Shown here: positions 55,556 through 64,000 of the stretch, piece by piece | How the letters are laid out: each line of letters opens with the position of its first letter | Position numbering within the stretch: the first letter of the stretch is position 1 | Assembly: GCF_004138105.1 (NCBI RefSeq) | Contig: NZ_RXHQ01000004.1 | Coordinates: forward strand, 62,001 to 126,000 | Length of the DNA: 64,000 nt | DNA from: Xylanivirga thermophila | GTDB taxonomy: Bacteria > Bacillota > Clostridia > Caldicoprobacterales > Xylanivirgaceae | Direction: 5' to 3' | Position numbers and translations under genes: made by a program | The notes under the pieces: generated by a model | Seen by the model: the letters and a program-made list of their open reading frames with translations, nothing else | Database searches by the model: none | Told to the model about the DNA's origin: nothing

Positions 55556-56911
55556 TCAGTCAATAGAGTCGAGCATCTCCAATGCCTTGATGGCCAATGC
55601 ACACTCCAGTCTTTTCTTTTCCATCTCGCAGCCTAGTTTATATGGTTTTTTTATGCCACCAGTGAAATGATAGCTGTTAGCCACACATCCCCCACTGCAG
55701 TAAAATTTAGCCCAACATTTGCTACAGTCTTCCTTGGTAAAAACATTATTACCTCTAAATTTTAACTGCATGTCTGTATCAAAAGTACCTTCATTTACAT
55801 TACCCATCTTAAAGTTCTTCTCGCCTACAAATTGATGACATGGATATATGTCCCCTTGAGAAGCAACTGCCACATACTCATTCCCAGCACCGCATCCTAA
55901 AGCCCTTTTGGCAGCACAAGGTCCTTGATTTAAATCCACTTGGAAGTGAAAAAAATTAAATCCCTGACCTTTACGACGTCTGTTAATATATTCTTTAGTA
56001 AGATTATCATAGCTTTTAAATATTCGAGGCAGATCTTCCTCACGTATGCTATAATCCTCTTCTTCAGGAGCCACTACCGGTTCTATGGATATCTGTTTAA
56101 AACCACAATCGGCTAAATGCAGAACATCTTGGTCGAAATCTAAATTATGCTTTGTAAATGTACCCCTTACATAGTAATCATTTTGATTTCTAAGTTCAGC
56201 CAACTTCTGGGCCTTATCTATGATGGCTTCATAACTCCCCTTACCGTTTAATGTCTTACGCATAGCATCATGTATCTGTGGTCTCCCATCTATACTTATA
56301 ACAACATTTACAAATTCCTTGTTTATATAATCTATAATTTCATCATTCAGTAGCACACCATTGGTAGTAACTGTGAATTTAAATGTTTTTCCCGTTCTCT
56401 TTTCCAGTTCTCTTCCATAGGATACTACTTGTTTGACCACATCAAAATTCATAAGAGGTTCGCCACCAAAAAAATCCACTTCAAGATTTTTTCTATTCCC
56501 TGAATGAGATATCAAAAAATCCAAGGCATTTCTTCCAGTTTCAAAATCCAGCATCCCTCTCTCTCCGTTAAATGAACCAGTAGATGCAAAACAATATCCA
56601 CATCTCAAGTTGCAATCATGGGCAGCATGAAGACACATAGCCTTAACTACTGGTGGACCAGCTACATAGGGAATAGTATCGCCCCATTCAGAATATAGCA
56701 TATCCTCCTTAATAAGCTGTCTTAATTCATCTATACCTTCTGTCAAATCTTTCTTATCATACTTATGTGATAAGGAAGAAAACACCTTGTCCAATTCAAA
56801 TTCAGGTCCGTAATCCAGAAGATCCCATATCATGTCATCTATAACATGCACTGCCCCACTATTTACATCTAGCACCATTTTTATGTCATTTACTTCAAAC
56901 TTGTGTATCAT
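55556..56911 (-). CDS. scfB: SCIFF radical SAM maturase (ranthipeptide thioether synthase)
   Basis: A 451-residue radical SAM/SPASM protein. An N-terminal peptide-recognition region (about 1-80) with VLDVNSGAVHVID precedes the AdoMet cluster motif CNLRCGYC (Cys100, Cys104, Cys107). The middle has VDFFGGEPLMNFDVV. The C-terminal SPASM region supplies extra cluster cysteines, for example CGAGNEYVAVASQGDIYPC and CSKCWAKFYCSGGC. It is the partner of the SCIFF peptide encoded 99 bases upstream and should install thioether crosslinks from Cys to a non-alpha carbon, as shown for CteB of Clostridium thermocellum. Confidence 0.95.
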   Translation of the reverse strand: MIHKFEVNDIKMVLDVNSGAVHVIDDMIWDLLDYGPEFELDKVFSSLSHKYDKKDLTEGIDELRQLIKEDMLYSEWGDTIPYVAGPPVVKAMCLHAAHDCNLRCGYCFASTGSFNGERGMLDFETGRNALDFLISHSGNRKNLEVDFFGGEPLMNFDVVKQVVSYGRELEKRTGKTFKFTVTTNGVLLNDEIIDYINKEFVNVVISIDGRPQIHDAMRKTLNGKGSYEAIIDKAQKLAELRNQNDYYVRGTFTKHNLDFDQDVLHLADCGFKQISIEPVVAPEEEDYSIREEDLPRIFKSYDNLTKEYINRRRKGQGFNFFHFQVDLNQGPCAAKRALGCGAGNEYVAVASQGDIYPCHQFVGEKNFKMGNVNEGTFDTDMQLKFRGNNVFTKEDCSKCWAKFYCSGGCVANSYHFTGGIKKPYKLGCEMEKKRLECALAIKALEMLDSID

Positions 56912-56968
56912 CCAATATCCCCTTTAGCAAAAATTTTATAATATATTGACCAATCATAAAACATATAA

Positions 56969-56998
56969 GCGATATAGCAGGCAAATCCGCCATATCGC
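56969..56998 (-). terminator. intercistronic hairpin between SCIFF peptide and maturase
   Basis: The RNA can form a 10-bp stem, GCGAUAUGGC/GCUAUAUCGC with one G-U pair, and a 10-nt loop, 12 bases after the SCIFF stop codon. A weakly U-rich stretch (UUAUAUGUUUUAUG) follows. It may be a leaky terminator or stabilising 3' stem that keeps the precursor in excess over its enzyme. Confidence 0.6.
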
Positions 56999-57010
56999 CT
57001 ATTTAGACAG

Positions 57011-57148
57011 TTATCTCTGACAGCTTTGATTTGCTACCGTGCAGGAAGTTTTACAAGCTGATTGGCAAGATGCTTGGCATTCTCCGCAACCGCCCTTTGA
57101 TAAACTCTCTTTTAAATTGCCCTTATGCAAAGTCTTAATATGCTTCAC
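57011..57148 (-). CDS. scfA: SCIFF ranthipeptide precursor (six cysteines in forty-five residues)
   Basis: A 45-residue peptide starting at GTG (57148), with GAGGAGAC placed four to eleven bases upstream. It has exactly six cysteines, at 21, 24, 28, 32, 36 and 43, in the invariant SCIFF core, including GGCGECQASCQSACKTSC. The leader part begins with KHIKTLHKGNLKESL. Thr37 lies five residues after Cys32, the spacing of the Cys32-Thr37 thioether reported in CteA. The radical SAM maturase follows. Short length and non-ATG start make it easy to miss. Biological function of SCIFF peptides remains unclear. Confidence 0.95.
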   Translation of the reverse strand: MKHIKTLHKGNLKESLSKGGCGECQASCQSACKTSCTVANQSCQR

Positions 57149-57183
57149 AATAGTCTCCTCCTTCATGTATAAATATCGCATCT

Positions 57184-57192
57184 ATTATAGCA
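57184..57192 (-). promoter_or_regulatory. extended -10 promoter of the SCIFF gene
   Basis: TGC immediately followed by TATAAT (57192-57184) gives an extended -10 element. The -35 region is T-rich (TTTTTT) and not consensus. Predicted start near 57177 leaves about 30 bases before the GTG start. Confidence 0.65.
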
Positions 57193-57309
57193 TAAAATAC
57201 CTAGATAAAAAAGTATTTGTTATCATATCCTTTTAATGCGCAAAGCAAACTATTAAACTCGCACGACACTTCCATATGGACTCTAATTTTATGCAAATAT
57301 AATATAATA

Positions 57310-57696
57310 TTATATATTTACACCTATAATACCACCTATTGCACCTACTATAAAACCTAATAATACGTCTGATAGAAGAATGGAATCAAAACTTACATGA
57401 TTGCTAAATAATATGCTTATAACAAAAGCCCATACAATATACAACCCGCCCGTAATGGCCCCTTTTATCCAACCTTTATTTTTACTTACTTTAGCTGGCA
57501 AAGCTGAACCTATGGCTATACTTATTACGCGGATAACCTGATTTACAGGACCTATAACATCCTCCCCTAGATTGGCGAATTTCATTATTATTGCAAATAC
57601 TATAAAACATAGTAAAGTTATTATTACAGCCAGTAAAGAGCCTTTAAGAATCAGTAATGTATTATTTACCTGACCATCTCTCTTCATCACTGCCAC
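57310..57696 (-). CDS. TIGR04086-type small membrane protein
   Basis: A 128-residue protein with four predicted membrane helices, a glycine-rich C-terminal pair (LGFIVGAIGGIIGVNI) and LPAKVSKNKGWIKGAITGGLYIVWAFV, matching the TIGR04086/YrzE-like family of Clostridia and Bacilli. Function is unknown. It lies between the SCIFF locus and yajC, a frequent arrangement near secDF and tgt. GGGGTGGCAGTG lies before the start. Confidence 0.85.
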   Translation of the reverse strand: MAVMKRDGQVNNTLLILKGSLLAVIITLLCFIVFAIIMKFANLGEDVIGPVNQVIRVISIAIGSALPAKVSKNKGWIKGAITGGLYIVWAFVISILFSNHVSFDSILLSDVLLGFIVGAIGGIIGVNI

Positions 57697-57766
57697 CCCT
57701 TTTTCATTTCCTAGTTCAATTTATGCATTATAAACTAAAAATATGATAAAAGGGAATAATGAATAT

Positions 57767-57795
57767 CAAAAAAGGCCTGCCATATAGCAGGCCCT
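57767..57795 (-). terminator. intrinsic terminator of yajC
   Basis: A 7-bp perfect GC-rich stem, GGCCTGC/GCAGGCC, 57774-57793, with a CATATA-type loop and a TTTTTT run on the minus strand. It ends the ruv-queA-tgt-yajC operon. Confidence 0.92.
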
Positions 57796-57806
57796 TGCAT
57801 TTACCT

Positions 57807-58124
57807 CTAATCAGAAATAGGCTTTTCTACTTCTTTTATAGCCCATCTCTCTATTACCAGATTGACCTTATCTTTACCCACTTCTATAGTAAGAACATCA
57901 TCTCTAATACCCACTACTTTTGCACAAATACCACCAATAGTAGTTATGTTATCTCCTACCTTTATAGAATTTAACATTTCAGTAGTTTCTTTTTCCCGCT
58001 TTTTTTGCGGTCTGATTATAAAAAAGTACATAATCACAAAGAAAAAAACAAGCGGCATCAAAAGTTGTGCTATAGCTGCACCTGTACTTATTGGCTGGCC
58101 CTCGGGATTATTTCCTGTTGGCAT
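57807..58124 (-). CDS. yajC: preprotein translocase subunit YajC
   Basis: A 105-residue protein with one N-terminal membrane helix (LMPLVFFFVIMYFFIIRPQKKREKE) and the cytosolic SIKVGDNITTIGGICAKVVGI segment, diagnostic for YajC. It associates with SecDF-SecYEG. Its usual neighbour is tgt, as here; secDF lies about 2.3 kb further along. Confidence 0.95.
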   Translation of the reverse strand: MPTGNNPEGQPISTGAAIAQLLMPLVFFFVIMYFFIIRPQKKREKETTEMLNSIKVGDNITTIGGICAKVVGIRDDVLTIEVGKDKVNLVIERWAIKEVEKPISD

Positions 58125-58211
58125 AGACTTTCCTCCTTATATAGTTTATTTTTCATATGATTATTAAAACTGCCTATATATTTATTCAACATGCTTGCAA
58201 AAAATCCTTTA

Positions 58212-60382
<2,171 letters not shown>

Positions 60383-61396
60383 CTATCCTTCATAAGGTAT
60401 ATTAAAATGTTTGTATCCAAGGGGAGTAGCTATCCTTCCCCTAGGAGTTCGGGCAATAAACCCAAGCTGCAATAGATAAGGCTCATATACATCCTCTATG
60501 GTATTTGCCTCTTCGCCAGTCGAAGCTGCCAAGGTATCCAATCCCACCGGACCTCCGCCAAATTTTTGAATTATCGTCATAAGCAGCTTCCTATCTATAT
60601 CATCCAGTCCAAGTTTATCTATCTCCAGCATATTTAACGCCTGTTTTGCAATATCAAGGGTAATTATACCGTCACCCTTTACCTGGGCATAATCGCGTAC
60701 TCTTTTTAACAGCCTGTTAGCTATCCTCGGCGTTCCCCGTGATCTTGCAGCTATTTCGCAAGCGCCTTCCTTCTGTATTGGAATATCTAGTATATTTGCT
60801 GAGCGAATAACTATCTCTGCCAATTCATCTTTGGTATACAGCTGTAACCTATCTATTATACCAAATCTATCCCTCAAAGGTGAAGTAAGCATACCAGCCC
60901 TAGTGGTTGCACCTATTAGCGTAAATCGAGGTAAATCCAAACGTATGGATCGTGCGCTTGGACCCTTACCTATTATTATATCCAACGCAAAATCTTCCAT
61001 AGCAGGATATAAAATTTCTTCTACACTGGCATTTATACGATGTATTTCATCTATAAAAAGTACATCCATGTCCCCTAAATTGGTAAGTATGGCTGCCAAA
61101 TCTCCTGTTCGCTCTATAGCAGGTCCTGATGTAATCCTTATACCTACTCCCAATTCGTTAGCTATTATATTTGCCAACGTAGTCTTTCCGAGCCCTGGAG
61201 GTCCATATAATAGCACATGATCGAGGGCCTCTCCCCGCTCCTTAGCCGCTTTTATAAATATATTCAGTTTTTCTTTGGCCTTTTCCTGTCCTATGTATTC
61301 CCCAAGAGTCCTAGGCCTTAGATTTTGTTCTACTTCCTGATCCTCTACCAGCATAGTAGAGGATATAATGCGATCCTGCAATCTACTTCCTCCCAT
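60383..61396 (-). CDS. ruvB: Holliday junction branch migration ATPase RuvB
   Basis: A 337-residue AAA+ protein with Walker [14 protein letters not shown] (64-76), Walker [25 protein letters not shown], sensor [19 protein letters not shown] and a C-terminal winged helix with [17 protein letters not shown] and [12 protein letters not shown]. It drives branch migration with RuvA. The start overlaps the ruvA stop by one base. Confidence 0.98.
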   Translation of the reverse strand: MGGSRLQDRIISSTMLVEDQEVEQNLRPRTLGEYIGQEKAKEKLNIFIKAAKERGEALDHVLLYGPPGLGKTTLANIIANELGVGIRITSGPAIERTGDLAAILTNLGDMDVLFIDEIHRINASVEEILYPAMEDFALDIIIGKGPSARSIRLDLPRFTLIGATTRAGMLTSPLRDRFGIIDRLQLYTKDELAEIVIRSANILDIPIQKEGACEIAARSRGTPRIANRLLKRVRDYAQVKGDGIITLDIAKQALNMLEIDKLGLDDIDRKLLMTIIQKFGGGPVGLDTLAASTGEEANTIEDVYEPYLLQLGFIARTPRGRIATPLGYKHFNIPYEG

Positions 61397-61995
61397 TATT
61401 TAAGGTTGTTTAAGTTCTTAAGGGCCATCTTTATCAATGTAGCAGTATCCCTATCTTTAGTGTCTATACCCTTAAGGGCACTTTGTATCTCCGGCCTGCC
61501 ATATCCTAATACACTAAGCGCTTCCACTACTTCAGACAGTGTACCATTCATATCCATTGACTGTACATCGGCGTTTTCATTGATTAAAAGCTCATTATCT
61601 ATCTTGTCCTTTAATTCAAGTATAATCCTTTGAGCCGTCTTCTTTCCTACTCCTGGTGCCTTCGTAAGCATCTTTACATCTCCTGTTACTATGGAGAGGG
61701 CCAGCTGATCAGGGTTTAAAGTAGACAGTATAGCCATTGCCCCTTTAGGTCCTATACCTGATACGGTGGTAAGTTTGGTAAAAAGGTTTTTTTGTTGTTT
61801 GTCTATAAAACCATAGAGCTCCATAGCATCTTCCCTAACTATCAACCTGGTATATATCTTTATCATCTCTCCCGCCTTAGGAAGCCTATCAATTATTGAT
61901 TGGGGAACAGTAATTGCATACCCCATGCCTCCCACATCAATAATTATCTCATCTTCGCCTACCTCTTCCAACACGCCGTTTATATATGCAAACAT
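61396..61995 (-). CDS. ruvA: Holliday junction DNA helicase subunit RuvA
   Basis: A 199-residue RuvA with an OB-fold N-terminus ([26 protein letters not shown]), helix-hairpin-helix motifs [16 protein letters not shown] and [14 protein letters not shown], and a C-terminal RuvB-binding domain ([19 protein letters not shown]). It tetramerises on junctions and loads RuvB. Confidence 0.97.
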   Translation of the reverse strand: MFAYINGVLEEVGEDEIIIDVGGMGYAITVPQSIIDRLPKAGEMIKIYTRLIVREDAMELYGFIDKQQKNLFTKLTTVSGIGPKGAMAILSTLNPDQLALSIVTGDVKMLTKAPGVGKKTAQRIILELKDKIDNELLINENADVQSMDMNGTLSEVVEALSVLGYGRPEIQSALKGIDTKDRDTATLIKMALKNLNNLK

Positions 61996-62005
61996 AAATA
62001 ATCTC

Positions 62006-62500
62006 CTATTCCCTTATAAGTTTTTCCTGGGTGCCATATGAATGGGCATGGCAAACGCATATCGCCAAGGCATCAGCCGCATCGTCAGGTTTTGGAATGC
62101 ACCTTAACCCTAATATCATCTTGACCATCTGCTGTACCTGATTTTTATCCGCTCGGCCATAGCCTACTACTGCCTGTTTTACCTGCAATGGTGTATATTC
62201 AAAAAGTGGTATTCCCTTTTTGGCGCCGGCCAATACTGCTACCCCCCTAGCATGTCCTATTGCTAAGGCAGTCTTAACATTTTTATTAAAAAAAAGTTCC
62301 TCTACCGCTATTGCATCAGGCTTGAACCTATCTATAAGCTCAACAACGCCATCATATATATTTACCAACCTGTTTTGCATCTCCATACCTGCTGGAGTAG
62401 TTACTGTGCCAAAATCTATTACCTGCATTTGATGGTTTTCTACCTCTACCACTCCATACCCCAATATAGCCATACCAGGGTCTATTCCCAATATAATCAT
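62006..62500 (-). CDS. ruvC: Holliday junction resolvase RuvC
   Basis: A 164-residue RNase H-fold nuclease. The acidic active site is seen at Asp7 in GIDPG, Glu in VEELFF, and the late [15 protein letters not shown] acidic pair. It cleaves junctions handled by RuvAB. It is the first gene of a six-gene operon with a consensus promoter upstream. Confidence 0.97.
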   Translation of the reverse strand: MIILGIDPGMAILGYGVVEVENHQMQVIDFGTVTTPAGMEMQNRLVNIYDGVVELIDRFKPDAIAVEELFFNKNVKTALAIGHARGVAVLAGAKKGIPLFEYTPLQVKQAVVGYGRADKNQVQQMVKMILGLRCIPKPDDAADALAICVCHAHSYGTQEKLIRE

Positions 62501-62552
62501 ATAATATGAAATTCACCTTCATCATCAAATATTTGCTATAGTGCTATAATAA

Positions 62553-62581
62553 ATATTATGTCTTTTATCCCCATATGTCAA
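62553..62581 (-). promoter_or_regulatory. sigma-A promoter of ruvCAB-queA-tgt-yajC
   Basis: TTGACA at 62581-62576 and TAATAT at 62558-62553 with a 17-base spacer. Predicted start is near 62546, 46 bases before ruvC. No LexA-type (GAAC-N4-GTTC) operator overlaps it, so SOS control is not indicated at this site. Confidence 0.85.
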
Positions 62582-62611
62582 TAAAATAAATCTTATACTT
62601 TAAATTTACCT

Positions 62612-64000
62612 CTACTCCACCCCTCTGAAAAAATGTCCCCTGGTAAAACCTGCTTCCTGTATTCTAGATACAATACCCTTCATATCATCTGGTATTTCAG
62701 CTTTAGGATTATCTAGCATAAACCTATGCAATCTCAAAATATTAGCCACATCCTCCTTATCCATTTCAAACCCATATATACCGTATATATCCACCTCTGT
62801 CCTTAGCATATCCTTCGTTTTATCAGCAACAAATAGTATTTTACTATTTAGTATCTCTGTATAGCATCTATAGATGCCTGTCCTCCTTAGGGGAAACTCA
62901 GCATTTTTTCTATCTATAAGTCTAAAATCCCCTTGCTTTAATGAGCAAGTCTTACAATCCTTTTTATCATTACCTACTGGGCAATGTTCTGTAATCATAA
63001 GGGGTATGCGACCAAACGTTATAATTTCACAAGGCATTTGTGCAATACTAGTTATATCACGAATCTCATTTATATTTAATTCTGGAGACAATACTACACC
63101 TTTTATCCCCATATCCTCGAGCAGCCTTATCGAGTAATTATTAAAAACATTCAATGAAAAATCAACAATAATGTTATTTATTCCCCTATGCTGCAAAAAT
63201 TCTATCATACCAATATTACCTGCACCATATTGATCAAACATGGACCATATATCCACATCAAGATTATTTAGAAAATTTATATCTTCCATTCTAGTAATCC
63301 TTGGCAGCATTAGCCTTGTTACGATACCTTGCGCCTTATAAAGATTTAATATCTCTTTTAAGTATCCAAAGTCAAATCTCCAATTATTGGGGCAAAGCAC
63401 TATACCGTCTACTAGTTCTAAGATATTTTTATCATCTATAAGTTCATCTGTATAAAGGAAAAGATTGGGCTTTTTTTCCATCCCTTTTTCACCAATTGTA
63501 TTTTGCTTATTCCCATCATTATTATCATTGCAGTAAATAGGCGTAGCACTTATTATCCGTTTTTTTATAAGTTCATCAGTAGCCATGCGCCTTAATTTGT
63601 TTATTTCCGATATGGGCATAAAAATATTTTTATCCGCATCAATATCAATATCCATAAGCTCAAATGGCGTATCTCCAAGCTTTGAAAGCTGCGCTACTAT
63701 GTCATCCATGGTAACAGGCCTTTTTTTAGCAATCTCAACGTATTGGCTGCTCTTACCTATACCTGTAATATGCTTATCATCCGTTATAAACAGTGTTGCC
63801 CTCTCACCTATTTTAAATCTACCTGTCATAGAAATAGGTATTTTCCTACCATAGTGATTCTTAAAACTTTCCTTAGCAAAACTTAACTGGGATATGGAAG
63901 ACGTCCTCCATATCTTTACGCCCCTTTTAAGGCGTTTTTTCGTTTCTATGCTGACTTTTTGGCCAGCTTGGGCTATATTTACATCTCGGTCTTCTACTCG
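62612..64000 (-). CDS. U32 family peptidase with DUF3656-type C-terminus, N-terminus beyond window edge
   Basis: An open frame runs from the stop at 62612 through the right end, giving 462 codons without a start; an internal ATG at 63829 is not the real one, because the frame continues upstream with KRLKRGVKIWRTSSISQL. This is the C-terminal part of a long U32 protein. Visible are the DUF3656-like barrel region (GRFKIGERATLFI) and a U32-type second domain with MEDINFLNNLDVDIWSMFDQYGAG and CPVGNDKKDCKTCSL, a cysteine cluster. Relatives include YrrO/RlhA-type proteins acting in RNA hydroxylation or proteolysis; substrate is unknown. Confidence 0.85.
   Translation of the reverse strand, partial: RVEDRDVNIAQAGQKVSIETKKRLKRGVKIWRTSSISQLSFAKESFKNHYGRKIPISMTGRFKIGERATLFITDDKHITGIGKSSQYVEIAKKRPVTMDDIVAQLSKLGDTPFELMDIDIDADKNIFMPISEINKLRRMATDELIKKRIISATPIYCNDNNDGNKQNTIGEKGMEKKPNLFLYTDELIDDKNILELVDGIVLCPNNWRFDFGYLKEILNLYKAQGIVTRLMLPRITRMEDINFLNNLDVDIWSMFDQYGAGNIGMIEFLQHRGINNIIVDFSLNVFNNYSIRLLEDMGIKGVVLSPELNINEIRDITSIAQMPCEIITFGRIPLMITEHCPVGNDKKDCKTCSLKQGDFRLIDRKNAEFPLRRTGIYRCYTEILNSKILFVADKTKDMLRTEVDIYGIYGFEMDKEDVANILRLHRFMLDNPKAEIPDDMKGIVSRIQEAGFTRGHFFRGVE

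Overview
The window is 64 kb of AT-rich DNA from a motile anaerobic Gram-positive bacterium, most likely of class Clostridia. The support is a single giant fla/che operon with fliY, flbD, cheC and cheD; two T-box leaders; an ireB-ruvX-DUF1292 cluster; split secD and secF; and a SCIFF ranthipeptide precursor beside its radical SAM maturase, a pair characteristic of Clostridia. Genus cannot be settled from the sequence alone. Every gene I can support lies on the minus strand, so the window reads right to left and probably sits on one replichore. I see no rRNA, tRNA, insertion sequence, prophage or CRISPR array.

Region 1 (1-28.5 kb) is the flagellar and chemotaxis operon. In transcription order it holds flgB, flgC, fliE, fliF, fliG, fliH, fliI, fliJ, a MotE/YlxF-like gene, fliK, flgD, flgE, flbD, motA, motB, fliL, fliM, fliY, cheY, fliO, fliP, fliQ, fliR, flhB, flhA, flhF, flhG, a PilZ brake gene, cheA, cheW, cheC, cheD, the flagellar sigma factor, and a DUF342/FapA gene cut by the window edge. 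Genes overlap or nearly touch throughout. cheB and cheR are absent.

Region 2 (28.6-34.6 kb) holds DUF1292, ruvX, ireB, alaS, an AI-2E-type permease, an unlisted 53-codon basic protein and a PRC-barrel protein. alaS has a consensus sigma-A promoter and a 110-nt structured leader that is not a T-box. Region 3 (34.6-42.1 kb) holds serine and glycine metabolism: a serine T-box drives a class V aminotransferase gene and serA. It also has rarA, glyA, a thioredoxin gene overlapped by an RseC-like gene, and tcdA.

Region 4 (42.1-53.3 kb) holds hisS-aspS behind a histidine T-box, then hemZ, a metallo-beta-lactamase-fold hydrolase gene, dtd, relA, apt and recJ. Region 5 (53.3-57.7 kb) holds secF and secD, then the SCIFF maturase and the 45-residue SCIFF peptide, which has a GTG start and its own extended -10 promoter, and a TIGR04086-type membrane protein. 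Region 6 (57.8-64 kb) is a promoter-led ruvC-ruvA-ruvB-queA-tgt-yajC operon followed by the C-terminal part of a U32 peptidase that runs off the right edge.

Several genes have a better start than the longest reading frame, chosen from ribosome binding site spacing; these are stated gene by gene. The most interesting elements are the SCIFF pair with its intercistronic hairpin, the two T-boxes with readable specifier codons, the alaS leader, and the small unlisted gene near 33.9 kb.
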